64,000 bases of DNA, taken from assembly GCA_947451035.1 (NCBI GenBank), contig CANFXR010000002.1, positions 22,236-86,235 of the forward strand. Direction: 5' to 3'. The stretch is from Burkholderiales bacterium (GTDB lineage: Bacteria; Pseudomonadota; Gammaproteobacteria; Burkholderiales; Burkholderiaceae_C). The number at the start of each line of letters is the position of its first letter. Positions within the stretch are counted from its first letter, which is position 1. Of the stretch, positions 17,774 through 28,631 are shown one piece after another. A program made the position numbers and the translations under genes. The notes under the pieces are model-generated. The model saw only the letters and a program-made list of their open reading frames with translations, was not told the origin of the DNA and did no database searches.

Positions 17774-18349
17774 ATGAGCCCCATCACGCCACCTGCCGAT
17801 CCCTACCTCGCGCCCAGCCTGTCGCTGAAGAACCGGTTGGCCCGAGTGCTTTGGGCGCTGGCGCATCTGACGCTGGTGCGCCACTCGCCGCGCCCGTGCC
17901 ATGCCTGGCGTGCCGCGGTGCTGCGCGTGTTCGGCGCCACGCTGGGGCCGAACTGCCACATCTACGCCGGCGCCAGGATCTGGGCGCCCTGGAACCTCAT
18001 CTGCGAAGACGCCGTGGGCATTGCCGACGGCGCTGTCATCTACAACCCGGCACCGATCCGGCTCGGTTCGCACTGCGTGGTCTCGCAAGACGCCTACCTG
18101 TGCGGCGCCACCCACGACATCGACGACCCGGCCTTTCCCATGGTGAGCTCGCCCATCACGCTGGGCGCCTATGCGTGGATCTGCGCACGGGCGGTGGTCG
18201 GCCCCGGCATCGAGGTGGGCGAGGGCGCTGTGCTGGGTCTGGCCGGCGTGGCCACCCGCGACCTGCAGCCGTGGACCGTCTACGGCGGCGTGCCGGCCCG
18301 TGCGCTCAGAAAGCGCCAACACCCTTCCATGAGTCACGAGCAGCCATGA
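17774..18349 (+). CDS. WcaF-like hexapeptide-repeat acetyltransferase
   Basis: A 191-residue left-handed beta-helix acetyltransferase. It shows hexapeptide repeats (GATLGPNCHIYAGARIWAPWNLICEDAVGIADGAVIYN), the catalytic-His region CGATHDIDDPAF, and the closing repeats AWICARAVVGPGIEVGEGAVLG. The family acetylates polysaccharide sugars using acetyl-CoA; WcaF does so in colanic acid. The start is uncertain: the ATG at 17774 begins the conserved DPYLAPSLSLKNRLARVLW region, and 17747 or 17654 are longer options. The stop overlaps the downstream methyltransferase start by 4 bases. Divergent from the exosortase gene. Confidence 0.85.
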   Translation: MSPITPPADPYLAPSLSLKNRLARVLWALAHLTLVRHSPRPCHAWRAAVLRVFGATLGPNCHIYAGARIWAPWNLICEDAVGIADGAVIYNPAPIRLGSHCVVSQDAYLCGATHDIDDPAFPMVSSPITLGAYAWICARAVVGPGIEVGEGAVLGLAGVATRDLQPWTVYGGVPARALRKRQHPSMSHEQP

Positions 18350-18981
18350 CCGACACACGCACCGCCGCGGACATCGCCGCCGTACTGCATCCCTTCGGCC
18401 CGCGCAGCATCCACGCGCACGTCAGCCGGCCCATCTTGCAGCAGCTGTGCGAGTCGGGCGCTCACACGGTGATGGAGATGGGCTGCGGCAACGGCTGGTT
18501 CACCGCCGCACTCGGGCGCTGCGGCTTCGATGTGGTCGGCGTCGACCGCAACCAGGCCCTGCTCGAGAGGGCGGCCAGTGATCACACCGGTGTGCGCTTT
18601 CGGCATTGGGATCTGGCGCAAGCCGCCGAACCTGGCCTCACGGGCCGCTTCGATGCGGTGGTGGCGATCGACGTGATCGACCACATGGCGCAGCCGCGCA
18701 AGCTCGTCGAAGCCGCGCTGCACGTGCTCAAGCCCGGCGGCGTGCTGATCGTCACCGCGCCGTACTACGGCTACTTGAAGAACGTGGCGCTGGCCCTCAC
18801 CGGGCGGTTTGATCTGCGCTGGGACCCGCTGCTCGAAGAAGGGCGCCTGAAGTTCTATTCGCGCGCCACGCTCACGGCCTTGCTCAGTGAATTCGAGTTG
18901 CGCGACGTGCAGTTCAGGACCGTGGGGCGCATTCCGGTGATCGCGCGCTCGATGCTCATCTCGGCCGAGGCGCCCGACTGA
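18346..18981 (+). CDS. SAM-dependent class I methyltransferase
   Basis: A 211-residue methyltransferase with motif I (VMEMGCGNGWFTAAL), an acidic residue ending strand 2 (VVGVDRN), motif IV-like DAVVAIDVIDHM and LKPGGVLIVTAPYYG. It belongs to the UbiG/type 11 group. It is coupled to the WcaF-like gene by ATGA, so a role in modifying the polysaccharide or its precursor is likely; the acceptor is unknown. It is convergent with the second NHL protein. Confidence 0.85.
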   Translation: MTDTRTAADIAAVLHPFGPRSIHAHVSRPILQQLCESGAHTVMEMGCGNGWFTAALGRCGFDVVGVDRNQALLERAASDHTGVRFRHWDLAQAAEPGLTGRFDAVVAIDVIDHMAQPRKLVEAALHVLKPGGVLIVTAPYYGYLKNVALALTGRFDLRWDPLLEEGRLKFYSRATLTALLSEFELRDVQFRTVGRIPVIARSMLISAEAPD

Positions 18982-19027
18982 CACCGCCCGCATTCGTCTG
19001 AGGGTGGGCCCCGCGGGGCCGTTGCCT

Positions 19028-21463
19028 TCAGCGCAGTTCGATCGTGCCGCCCATGGCGCCGCGGCCGCGCAGGTCGGCGATGTCGTCCCAGCCGTCGATG
19101 CGCCAGCGGTGCACGCCGCCGTGGGTCGACTCGTCGTTGTGATACAGGTACAGCCGGCTGCCGTCGCGCACCAGCGTCGGGCTGAAGGCGTTGCCGCTGC
19201 GGCCCGCATCCTGGGCTGGCGCCTCGCGCGTGGAAGGCTGTCCGAACTGCCCGATGAACAGCCCGCTCTCGTCGAAGTGCATGAACTGGTTGGCCTGCCC
19301 GGTGCGCCCGGTTGTCAGGTCCTTGTAGAACTCGCCGTGGTAGCCGTAGACGATGTGGCGACCCTGGGCCCACACCGCATTGCCGCCGTAGTTGATCGTG
19401 CCATCGAGGCGCTTGGTCTGGAAGCTGCCCTTGCCGTCGAGCGCGCCGGTCGGGCTGGCCTGCCACAGCCAGTCGTCGGCGCCGGCGGCAGCCGCACCCA
19501 GGTGAAAGCCTTCGTTGCCCTCCACCGACTGGTCGAGGAACACCACCCGGCCCGATGCGCTCACCGGAAAGCGCGGTGGCAGCAAGCCGCTGAACGCGCC
19601 ACGGAACCACGGTGAGCCGGCCGACGTGGGCACGCTGGCCAGCGCGGTGGGCTCGCTTGACCACACCGGGTCGCCAGCGGCATCGAAGCCCTTGAGCGGC
19701 AGCCGCAGCACCGTCTGGCGGCCGGGCCCGGTGAGGCAATAGCCGAGATCGCCGTTTTCGTAGAGCACCTTGGCGCTCATGCGCGGCATCGGCGCGGCCA
19801 GCGGCTTGACCACGCGCAGCGGCCCGCTGGCCGGCAGCTCGACGAGCGTCTGGCGGCCGCGGGCCGACAGCATGCCGTAGGTGCGTCCGTTGGCCAGCGT
19901 CTCGACCGAGGCCAACCCGCCAAAGCCGCTGTTGGCGGTGTGCTCGTCCGTCAACGCCGCCGGCAGAGCGGCCAGCCAGTTGCGCACCAGTTTCCACGAG
20001 CCGGCTTGCAGCGGCGCGTGGCCGTCGACGTCGAATTCGAGAAAGTTGGCAAACACCCGCCGCGGGTTGCCGTGGTCGACGGTGGCGGCGTACGACGCGG
20101 GCAGGTAGGCGATGTGTTGATCGCTGCGGGCACCCGCCGGCGCGCCGGCGCGAAACCGCAGCATCCGGTTGTTTTGCGTGTCCACCACCCACACCGAGCC
20201 GTCCGCGCTCACGCCTACCGCGGTGCGCTCCTGATCGCGGGTCGCCCCGAAAAACAGCTTGTCGCCGCTCACCGTGGGGTCGCTGCCGTAGCCGAGCGCC
20301 ACGCCGATCACCTGCGCGGCCTGCCCCTCGCGGTCGAATTGCTTGAGCTGCTGGCTGGCCCCGCCGTCGGCCACCCAAACGCCGTCGTCACCCGCTTCGG
20401 CGGTACCCAGCGCCAGCGGGCGCTCCAGGGCGCTGATGGTGGCGGCCACGCGCGGCTCGCCGTCCAGATCGGTGTAGCGCAGCACCGTGCGCCCCGAGAT
20501 GACCCACAGGTCGCCCGCCGGCGACATGGCGAGCTGGTTGAGCGCCTTGGGCTGCAGCCGCACGGCGATTTCGCGCACCAGCGCGCCGCTGGCCTTGTCG
20601 AACAGCCGGATCCGGTTTTGTCCGCCATGCGCCACCGCCAGCAGGCGGCCGCGCCGTTGCACCGCCAGTCCCGTGGGCGCATCGCCGGCCTCGGTGTGCA
20701 GGTCGATCACGCTGGCGTAGGTCTGGTCGGGGTAGCAGGTCTTGCCATCCGGGCGGAAGTTCAGGCACACCGGCGCGCCGGCTGTGAAGACCGCCCGCGC
20801 CGAGGTGCTCAGGTCAAGGGCGCCGATGAACGAACTGTGCGACAGGCCCCCCGTGTTGGCCCAGTACATGCGCACGCCGTCCGAGGCCAGCATCGCGTAG
20901 CTCACGAACGGATCGGTGGAGGTGAGTGGGCGGGTGTCGACTTGCGGTGTGCCCGGCGCAAAGCCATGGATGCCGGGCTGGCCCTCGTTGTAGCCCACGG
21001 CGTAGTAGATGCGACCGGCCACCGGCACGATGCTCGTGGGCGGCAGGAACGAACGGTGGACCGACGGCCCGCCCGCTGCAGTGCTGCTGTTGCCGATCAC
21101 GCCTTCCCACACATAGGCCACGCGGTGGTGGATGAGCCTGAACTCGACATCGGCGGGCGGCACCGGCTGCCCCTGATCGTCGCGCCCGTCCCAGGTGCGC
21201 CGTTGCGCGCCGGCGGGCAGCGGCTCGGCGCGCCACAAGGTGCGCAGCAGCCGGCCCTGCAAGTCGTAGACCCCGGCGCTGGTGGTCGCCGATCGCGGCA
21301 GCGTGAAGTGCCAGACGGTGTCTGTCGTGCTGCTGCGCGCAGCGTGTGAGGAGGATGCCGGCGTGTCGCCTGGGTCAGGCTGCGCCGGGGTGGCCAGAGC
21401 GCTGCTGATCGCCAGCACGCCCAGCCAGGGCAGGGCGTGCGTCCGCAGGCGTCGCATGGGCAC
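19028..21463 (-). CDS. Secreted FlgD-like/NHL-repeat protein, paralogue of the one at 8534
   Basis: An 811-residue exported protein; the signal peptide ends near ALATPAQ. It has the same order as its paralogue: a FlgD-like domain (GVYDLQGRLLRTLWRAE), then propeller blades including GYNEGQPGIHGFAPG, AVAHGGQNRIRLFD, GDLWVISGRTVLRYTD, GVWVADGGASQQLKQFDREG and DGSVWVVDTQNNRMLRFRAG. Near the C-terminus FMHFDESGLFIGQFG and SRLYLYHNDESTHGGVHRW are again shared. It lies 16 bases from a glycosyltransferase on the same strand. Function unknown; its repeated presence beside exopolysaccharide genes suggests a matrix or export role. Confidence 0.8.
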   Translation of the reverse strand: MPMRRLRTHALPWLGVLAISSALATPAQPDPGDTPASSSHAARSSTTDTVWHFTLPRSATTSAGVYDLQGRLLRTLWRAEPLPAGAQRRTWDGRDDQGQPVPPADVEFRLIHHRVAYVWEGVIGNSSTAAGGPSVHRSFLPPTSIVPVAGRIYYAVGYNEGQPGIHGFAPGTPQVDTRPLTSTDPFVSYAMLASDGVRMYWANTGGLSHSSFIGALDLSTSARAVFTAGAPVCLNFRPDGKTCYPDQTYASVIDLHTEAGDAPTGLAVQRRGRLLAVAHGGQNRIRLFDKASGALVREIAVRLQPKALNQLAMSPAGDLWVISGRTVLRYTDLDGEPRVAATISALERPLALGTAEAGDDGVWVADGGASQQLKQFDREGQAAQVIGVALGYGSDPTVSGDKLFFGATRDQERTAVGVSADGSVWVVDTQNNRMLRFRAGAPAGARSDQHIAYLPASYAATVDHGNPRRVFANFLEFDVDGHAPLQAGSWKLVRNWLAALPAALTDEHTANSGFGGLASVETLANGRTYGMLSARGRQTLVELPASGPLRVVKPLAAPMPRMSAKVLYENGDLGYCLTGPGRQTVLRLPLKGFDAAGDPVWSSEPTALASVPTSAGSPWFRGAFSGLLPPRFPVSASGRVVFLDQSVEGNEGFHLGAAAAGADDWLWQASPTGALDGKGSFQTKRLDGTINYGGNAVWAQGRHIVYGYHGEFYKDLTTGRTGQANQFMHFDESGLFIGQFGQPSTREAPAQDAGRSGNAFSPTLVRDGSRLYLYHNDESTHGGVHRWRIDGWDDIADLRGRGAMGGTIELR

Positions 21464-21479
21464 AGCGTTCAGACGCAGC

Positions 21480-22793
21480 TCACACCACCGGGAACCCGCG
21501 GCGCGCTCCGGCGGCGGGCGCTGGCGACAGCACGCGCAGTGCCTTGCTGGCGTAGGCGTCCCAGCTGTAGGTTCTGGCCCTGGCGGCGGCCCGTTGCCCC
21601 ATCAATACGCGCAGCTTCGGGTCACGGTGAAGGCGCTCCAGCCGGTCGGCCAGCGCGTGCGGGTCGCGCTCGGGGATCACGAAGCCTTCCTCGCCGTCGC
21701 GCACCAGGTCGCCCGGGCCGTTGGCCGTCACGATCACCGGCAGGCCGCAGGCCATGGCTTCGAGCACCACCAGCGGCATGCCTTCGACCAGCGTGGGCAA
21801 CACGAACACATCCGACGCTCGGTACCTTTGCGCCAGTGCCGAACGCGTCTGATGGGCCACGTGCTCGAACAGGTTCGCGAACGGCCGCAAGGGCGCATCG
21901 CTGCCCACGATGCTGCCCACCAGCGTGAGTTGCGTATCGGCACGCGCGAACTGCTGGTAGCCGCGCAGCAGGTACGACAGCCCCTTGCGCTGCGTGAGCT
22001 GGCCCGCGTAGATCACGCGAAACGCATCGTCGGCTTCGGCTCGCGGGGTGGATTCGGGCGGCGCCGGCCGGAAGGTCTGCAGGTCGACGCCGTACGGCAC
22101 CACCTGCATCTTCGATCGCTCGATGCCCTCGGCCACGAAGCTGTCGGCGGCGTAGGTCGAGCCCACCAGCACGGCGTCGGCCAGGCGGATTTCCTCGTCG
22201 AGCCGCTCCTCGTGGCCGGCCGGCCAGTCGTCGAAATCAGGCCAGGTGACGGCGAACTCGGGCTCGCGCTCGTTTTCCTCGAGCCGCATGCGGCGACGAT
22301 GGCGGTGATGCGCCACCGGGTAGTCGAGCACGAGGCGGCGCTCGCCGCGGGCCCGCGCGGCCTCGAAGGCCGGCAGCGCGTAGCCCTCGTAGCCCACCAC
22401 GCAATCGGCATCGACCACATGCCGACAGGCCTCGCCGGCCACGCCCTCGCGCACCGACATGTACAACTGGTTGGCCCAGTGGTGGCGGATGTGCGCCGGC
22501 AGCAGCGTGAGCCGGCCCACGGTCGCGGCCAGCAAGTCGGGCAGCACGCCGGCTTCATGGGTCAGGCCGGCCAGACGGGGATCGTCGAGCCTGCGCCGCC
22601 CGAAGGTGGTGTTGTAGACATCACCGAGCAGTGGCAGCTCCGAGAGCGTTCGCTCCCACAGCCGTGACTTGTTCGCATACGGCCGCACGTAAGCCGCCAG
22701 CGCTTCCACGTTCACCAGTGCCAGTGCGAGCTGGTTGAGCTCCGGTGAATTGAAGTTGACCACCAGCGTGCGCGGTGTGGGGGCGTTGACCAT
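21480..22793 (-). CDS. Glycosyltransferase family 4/1
   Basis: A 437-residue GT-B glycosyltransferase. The C-terminal half carries FRVIYAGQLTQRKGLSYLLRGY, SDVFVLPTLVEGMPLVVLEAMACGLPVIVT and NGPGDLVRDGEEGFVI, the nucleotide-sugar-binding EX7E region of GT4-type retaining enzymes. The start at 22793 (MVNAPTPRTLVVNFNSPEL) is preferred; a longer frame reaches 22988 but has no family match. It adds a sugar to the growing repeat unit in the cytoplasm; donor and acceptor cannot be read from sequence. It is divergent from the next glycosyltransferase. Confidence 0.88.
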   Translation of the reverse strand: MVNAPTPRTLVVNFNSPELNQLALALVNVEALAAYVRPYANKSRLWERTLSELPLLGDVYNTTFGRRRLDDPRLAGLTHEAGVLPDLLAATVGRLTLLPAHIRHHWANQLYMSVREGVAGEACRHVVDADCVVGYEGYALPAFEAARARGERRLVLDYPVAHHRHRRRMRLEENEREPEFAVTWPDFDDWPAGHEERLDEEIRLADAVLVGSTYAADSFVAEGIERSKMQVVPYGVDLQTFRPAPPESTPRAEADDAFRVIYAGQLTQRKGLSYLLRGYQQFARADTQLTLVGSIVGSDAPLRPFANLFEHVAHQTRSALAQRYRASDVFVLPTLVEGMPLVVLEAMACGLPVIVTANGPGDLVRDGEEGFVIPERDPHALADRLERLHRDPKLRVLMGQRAAARARTYSWDAYASKALRVLSPAPAAGARRGFPVV

Positions 22794-22980
22794 GGCCGGC
22801 GATCCTAGGGACGCTTTGTGACGGTTCAAAGGCGTGCACCGGCGTGTGCACAGGGCATGACGGCTGACTCGATACCGCAACATTTGCTGCGTACATTGCC
22901 GTCCTTTGACCACGACACCGGGTCGAGCACAGGCGATGGATGCAGCCGATGGCGCGGGGTTCGTGGATGGCACGCATCCC

Positions 22981-24012
22981 ATGAACATCCTCTTTTGCTC
23001 GGTTCCCTTTCACCCGTCGGTCGGCGGCATCGAGACGGTGTCGGCGCTGCTCGCCGAGCGCTTCCACCGACTGGGTCACCGCGTGATCCTGGTCACCCAA
23101 ACGCCCCCCAACGATGCCGAGCGCGATGACTTCGAGGTGGTGCGCCGACCCTCGGCGGCGCGATTGTTCGAGCTGGTGCGCGAGGCCGATGTGGTGTTTC
23201 ACAACAACATCAGCTTGCGCCTGGCGTGGCCGCTGCTCTTGCTGCGCCGGCCCTGGGTGGTGGCGCATCACACCTGGATTCCCGCACGCGGGCTGGCCGG
23301 TCGTTTGAAGCGGCTGGTGCTGCGCCATGCCAGTCACATCGCCGTGAGCTGGGCCGTGGCCGACAGCCTGCCGGTGGACTGCCGCGTGGTGCCCAACCCC
23401 TACGCCGACGACGTGTTCGTGCCCATTGAAGGCGTGGAGCGCGCGCGCGAGCTCGTGTTCGTCGGCCGGCTGGTCAGCGACAAGGGCGTCGATGTGCTGA
23501 TCGATGCGCTGGCGCTGCTGGTGCGGCGCGGCCGGCGCGTGCGCCTCACGGTGATCGGCGACGGCCCCGAACTGCCGGCACTGCGCCAGCAGGCCACGCG
23601 GCTGGGCGTGGCCAGCCTCATTGACTTTGCCGGCCGGCGCAGCGGCCAGCCACTCGCCGCGTCGCTGAACGCGCACCAGGTGCTGGTGGTGCCGTCGGTG
23701 TGGCAAGAACCCTTTGGCGTGGTCGCGCTCGAGGCCATCGCGTGCGGTTGTGTGCCGCTGGTCTCGCGCAGCGGCGGCCTGCCCGATGCAGTGGGCGCGG
23801 CCGGGGTGGTCGTGGCAGCGGGCGACCGCCCGGCGCTCGCGCTGGCCATCGAGCAGCTGCTCGGCGACCCGCGCGCACTCGAGCGACTGCGCCGCGCCGG
23901 TGCCGCGCACCTGGCGCGCCACACCCGCGAGCGCGTCGCGCACGATTACCTCCAGGCCCTGGCCGATGCCTGCGCCACCCATGCTGCCCAGAGCCCCACG
24001 CGCGCGGCCTGA
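22981..24012 (+). CDS. Glycosyltransferase family 4
   Basis: A 343-residue GT4 enzyme: the acceptor-side N-terminal domain begins MNILFCSVPFHPSVGGIETV and the donor domain contains ELVFVGRLVSDKGVDVLIDAL, VLVVPSVWQEPFGVVALEAIACGCVPLVS and RSGGLPDAVGAAG. The start at 22981 gives the canonical N-terminus; upstream in-frame starts at 22906 and 22936 would add residues without family support. First gene of a long plus-strand run of polysaccharide genes (to 32466) with short or overlapping junctions. Confidence 0.9.
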   Translation: MNILFCSVPFHPSVGGIETVSALLAERFHRLGHRVILVTQTPPNDAERDDFEVVRRPSAARLFELVREADVVFHNNISLRLAWPLLLLRRPWVVAHHTWIPARGLAGRLKRLVLRHASHIAVSWAVADSLPVDCRVVPNPYADDVFVPIEGVERARELVFVGRLVSDKGVDVLIDALALLVRRGRRVRLTVIGDGPELPALRQQATRLGVASLIDFAGRRSGQPLAASLNAHQVLVVPSVWQEPFGVVALEAIACGCVPLVSRSGGLPDAVGAAGVVVAAGDRPALALAIEQLLGDPRALERLRRAGAAHLARHTRERVAHDYLQALADACATHAAQSPTRAA

Positions 24013-25513
24013 ACGCGGCGCGGCAGCGGCCGTGCTCGCGCACCCGGGCACGGCGGCGGCGCTCAGCCCGCCGCGCGAACGCGCCCGCCAGCGGCTGGTG
24101 TGGACGGTGCTCACCATCTACCTGCTGGCCATCTTTGAAGGCGCGATCCGCAAATACATCGCGCCGCAGTTCGGGCAGTACATCTTCTTCATCCGCGACC
24201 CGTTCCTGCTCTACGCCTACGTGCTCGCCACGCGCTTTGCGCTGTGGCCGAGCAACCGGGGTTTCTTTGCGCTCAGTTTGTGGATGTGCGTGGCGGGCGT
24301 GCTGCTGTTCTTCATGCAGGCCGGTGTGTTCGGCGTGGACAACATCCGGCTGCTGCTGGGCGTGTATGGCTGGCGCGCCTACTTCTTCTATGTGCCGCTG
24401 GCCTTCTTGATGGGCGCGCAGTTCCGTCGCGCCGATCTGTTGCTGTTCGCCCGCGTCACGCTGCTGTTGGCGCTGCCCATCGCCATGCTGGTGCTGGCGC
24501 AGTTCGCCTCGCCGCCCAACGCGCCCATCAATGTGGGCGTGGCCGAAGACCAGTCGCTGCAGTTCAAGAGCGTGGGCATCACGATCGACCGCATCCGCAC
24601 CACCGGCACCTTCACATCGCCGGCCGGCCAGCAGCAGTTCATCGCCAGCGCGTTCGCGCTGCTGCTGGCCATGTTGCTGCTGCCCAGGAAGCAGTCGGGC
24701 GTGGTGTTTTTTGCCGTCACGGCGTGCGGCGTGCTGACCTGCCTGGCGCTCAGCGGCAGCCGCGGGGCGATGCTGCATTGCGCCATCGTCGGCCTGGCGG
24801 CCATCAGCGTGGCGCTGGTGTCGAAGAACGCGGCGCTCAAGGCCAAGGCGGTGTTTCTGCCCGCAGGGCTGGTCGTTGCGGGGGTGATCCTGTACCCGAT
24901 CGTCTTTCCGGATGGCTTCGCCACCTTCATGTCACGCTGGAACGCAGCCGCCGGAGTCGAGGGCGGCGACAGCGGCATCCTCGTGCGCTCGGTACTCGGC
25001 ATGGTCGATTTCGTGCGACTGATTGGCGACGTGCCCGTGCTGGGCTACGGCATCGGCTACGGCGGCAACGCCAGCATCATCCTCAATGCCGAGGTCGACG
25101 GCATCAAGCCGGGCTGGCTGGTCGAGGCCGACCTGTCGCGCCAGATGGTCGACCTCGGGCCGATCTTCGGGCTGGGCTACATCGCGTTTCGCATGGCGCT
25201 GGTCGTGTGGCTCGGCATCACGGTGATCAAGGCCACGCGGCGCAGCGCCGACCCGCTGCCGGTGATGCTCTATGCCTTTGCGGGGGTCACGATCTTCGCC
25301 GGGCAGATCACCGGCAACGGCTCGATCAACGCATATGCGTGGCTGTTCACGGGCTTGTGCCTTGCGGCCGCGCGCGTGGCCTGCGCCCCATGGGGCCAGC
25401 GCATCGCTCGAGTGCCTGTGCCGGCGGCGACGTCGCCCGTGCGCCGGCTTCCACCGCGTGCAGCGCGAGCACGCCGGCGAGCGCCGCAGCGTCTGGCTGC
25501 ACCCGCCCGATGA
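23981..25513 (+). CDS. O-antigen ligase/polymerase-like membrane protein
   Basis: A polytopic membrane protein of about 510 residues with roughly ten or eleven helices ([39 protein letters not shown] and others) and a large periplasmic loop around [13 protein letters not shown]. The arrangement, including [17 protein letters not shown], resembles Wzy polymerases and O-antigen ligases that join lipid-linked repeat units. The start is unsure: the ATG at 23981 overlaps the upstream gene by 32 bases, with ATG 23966 and GTG 24032 as alternatives. The last 40 residues are unusually Arg/Ala-rich. Confidence 0.7.
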   Translation: MLPRAPRARPERGAAAAVLAHPGTAAALSPPRERARQRLVWTVLTIYLLAIFEGAIRKYIAPQFGQYIFFIRDPFLLYAYVLATRFALWPSNRGFFALSLWMCVAGVLLFFMQAGVFGVDNIRLLLGVYGWRAYFFYVPLAFLMGAQFRRADLLLFARVTLLLALPIAMLVLAQFASPPNAPINVGVAEDQSLQFKSVGITIDRIRTTGTFTSPAGQQQFIASAFALLLAMLLLPRKQSGVVFFAVTACGVLTCLALSGSRGAMLHCAIVGLAAISVALVSKNAALKAKAVFLPAGLVVAGVILYPIVFPDGFATFMSRWNAAAGVEGGDSGILVRSVLGMVDFVRLIGDVPVLGYGIGYGGNASIILNAEVDGIKPGWLVEADLSRQMVDLGPIFGLGYIAFRMALVVWLGITVIKATRRSADPLPVMLYAFAGVTIFAGQITGNGSINAYAWLFTGLCLAAARVACAPWGQRIARVPVPAATSPVRRLPPRAARARRRAPQRLAAPAR

Positions 25514-25562
25514 GTTCCCCGCCGATCGTTGCCGACCAGGCATTTCCCCAGAAAGCAACCCC

Positions 25563-26496
<934 letters not shown>

Positions 26497-26504
<8 letters not shown>

Positions 26505-27351
26505 CGCACTCCACCCGAACGCACCGGCGCGCCAGCCGCTGGGCGTGATCTTGCTCACCTTCAATTCGGCCAGCGTCATCGAGCGCACCTTGCGCGCCGC
26601 GCTCGAGGTCAGCCGCTCGGTGTTCATCGTCGACTCGGGCTCCACCGACGACACCGTGGCCATCGCCACGCGGCTGGGCTGCGAGGTGGTGAACCGGCCC
26701 TTCAAGCACTACGCCGATCAGCGCAACTGGGCGATCGACGAGTTCGGCGCGCGCAGCGACTGGCAGCTGCACCTCGACGCCGACGAGGTGCTTGACGACG
26801 TGGCCATCGCCGAAATCCGCCGCGTGCTGGGCGCACCGGGCGAGGCCACCGGCTTCATCTTCCGGCGGCGCACCTACTTCATGGGGCAGGCGCTGCGCTT
26901 TGGCGGCAACGACAACTTCCATTTGCGCTTGTTCAAGACCGGCACCGCGCGCTGTGAAGACCGGCTGTACGACCAGCACTTCGTGGCCGATCGCCCCGGC
27001 GTGCGGCTGCGCGGGGTGCTGCACGACATGAATGTGGGCAGCCTGACCGAGTGGACCGCGCGTCACAACCGCTGGAGCGACATGGAATCGGCCGAACTGC
27101 TGCGCCCGCACGGCGTGGCCGCCGGCCAGATCCAGGCCCGGCTGTCGAACGACCCGCGCGAGCGCCGCCGCCTCTACAAGGGCCAGTACTACAAGGCCCC
27201 GCCAGTGCTGCGCGTGTTCCTGCTGTTCGTCTACCGCTACGTGCTGCAAGGCGGTTTCCTTGACGGCCGCGCCGGCTTTTTCTATGCGTTCTTCCAGGTG
27301 CTGTGGTTTCGCATGCTGGTCGATGCCAAGCTGCTGGACAAGCCGCAGTGA
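26497..27351 (+). CDS. Glycosyltransferase family 2, WaaE/KdtX-like
   Basis: A 284-residue GT-A enzyme. It shows the nucleotide-binding start [30 protein letters not shown], the metal-binding [10 protein letters not shown] and a C-terminal hydrophobic region near [21 protein letters not shown] that suggests membrane association. The pattern [13 protein letters not shown] matches the lipopolysaccharide core transferases of the WaaE/KdtX group. Here it more likely builds the exopolysaccharide unit. The stop overlaps the flippase GTG start. Confidence 0.9.
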
Positions 27352-28631
27352 GCGTGGCTGCCCTGATCACCCGGCGCCGGCTGCTCAAGGTCGGCGGCTT
27401 CGCCTCGGCCCAGCTCATCGTGCAGGTGCTGGGCTTTGCATCGGGCATCGCGCTGGTTCAGTTCATGGAGCCCACGCAGTACGGCCACTACACGCTGGCC
27501 GTGAGCATGGTCGGGCTGGCCGGCGTGCTGCTCGATCTGGGGTTGTCGACGGCGGTGCTTGCGCAAGGCGGGCCGCTGCACGAGGACCCGGGCGCGCTCG
27601 GTGGCCTGGTGGCCGATGCCTTCGTCATCCAGCGGCTGCTGATGCTGCTCGGCGCGCTGGTGCTCGCGCCGGTGTTCGGCGCGATGTTCATCCGGCAGGG
27701 TCTGGCGTGGCCCGAAATGCTGGTGCTGACCGTGCTTGCGCTGGGCTGCGGCGCTTTCAACGTGCACAACGCGGTGAGCATGTCGCTGGTTCGCCTGCGC
27801 GGTGATCTCGCGATGCAGCAGCGCACCGATGTCGGCGTCAACACCGCCCGGGCATTGCTGGTCGTGGCCGCCGGCCTGATCTGGCTCGACGCGCGCGTGG
27901 CGGTGCTGCTCAACCTCGCAGCGGCCGTGGCCGTGTTCGCGCTGCTGAAAAGCTACCTGGCGAAGCACGTGGACCATTCGCCGGTGGCTGCGGGCCGCCA
28001 CAGTGCGTCGCTGTGGGATTTCATCCGCAGGCAGGCGCCCAACTGCGTCTACTACTGCGCCATGGGGCAGATCTCGGTGTGGCTGGTGGGGCTGTTCGGC
28101 AGCGTCGAGCGGGTGGCCGAGGTGGGCGCGCTGGGCCGGCTGGCTGCGCTGTTCACCGTGATCGGCGCGGTGCTGGGCGCCATGGTGGTGCCGTATTTCG
28201 CGCGCGCAACGTCGGCGCGCGAGATGGTCAGCGCCTTCGTCGCGCTGAATGGCTTTTTCGCGCTGCTGAGCGCCGTGCTGGTGGCGGCGTCACTGGTCTT
28301 TCCGCACGCCTTGCTGTGGATCCTGGGCAAGCAGTACAGCGGCCTGGTTCACGAGTTGCCATGGATGGTGGTGGCCTCGGCGCTGTCGGCGTGGACCGCC
28401 GGGTTGTACGGCGTGGGCGCGGCGCGCGGCTGGATCGTGCCTGCGCTGCTGATGATCCCGCTGGGCATCGCCACCTTGGTCTTGACGGCCCTTGCGTTCG
28501 ACATGTCGAGCGTGAGCGGCGTCTTCATGATGAACAGCGCCGTGGCGCTGGTGTCACTGGTGCTGACGTTCGGCATGGTCTACACCCGACTGCGGGCCTT
28601 GGCCTGCGGCCGCGTGGTCTTGAAGGCGTGA
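27348..28631 (+). CDS. Wzx-type polysaccharide flippase
   Basis: A 427-residue protein with about twelve to fourteen membrane segments, beginning RRRLLKVGGFASAQLIVQVLGFASGIALVQFM, the usual first-helix pattern of the PST/MOP flippase superfamily. It would move lipid-linked repeat units across the inner membrane. The GTG at 27348 is chosen because it overlaps the upstream TGA (GTGA) and starts just before the first helix. The stop overlaps the next ATG (TGATG). With the Wzy-like protein upstream this implies Wzx/Wzy-dependent assembly. Confidence 0.85.
   Translation: MSVAALITRRRLLKVGGFASAQLIVQVLGFASGIALVQFMEPTQYGHYTLAVSMVGLAGVLLDLGLSTAVLAQGGPLHEDPGALGGLVADAFVIQRLLMLLGALVLAPVFGAMFIRQGLAWPEMLVLTVLALGCGAFNVHNAVSMSLVRLRGDLAMQQRTDVGVNTARALLVVAAGLIWLDARVAVLLNLAAAVAVFALLKSYLAKHVDHSPVAAGRHSASLWDFIRRQAPNCVYYCAMGQISVWLVGLFGSVERVAEVGALGRLAALFTVIGAVLGAMVVPYFARATSAREMVSAFVALNGFFALLSAVLVAASLVFPHALLWILGKQYSGLVHELPWMVVASALSAWTAGLYGVGAARGWIVPALLMIPLGIATLVLTALAFDMSSVSGVFMMNSAVALVSLVLTFGMVYTRLRALACGRVVLKA

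Noticed and set aside
18992..19030. GGCCCC/GGGGCC palindrome between the methyltransferase and the second NHL gene as a terminator
   Set aside because: The perfect palindrome leaves no room for a loop and there is no T-run, so it is not a convincing terminator.
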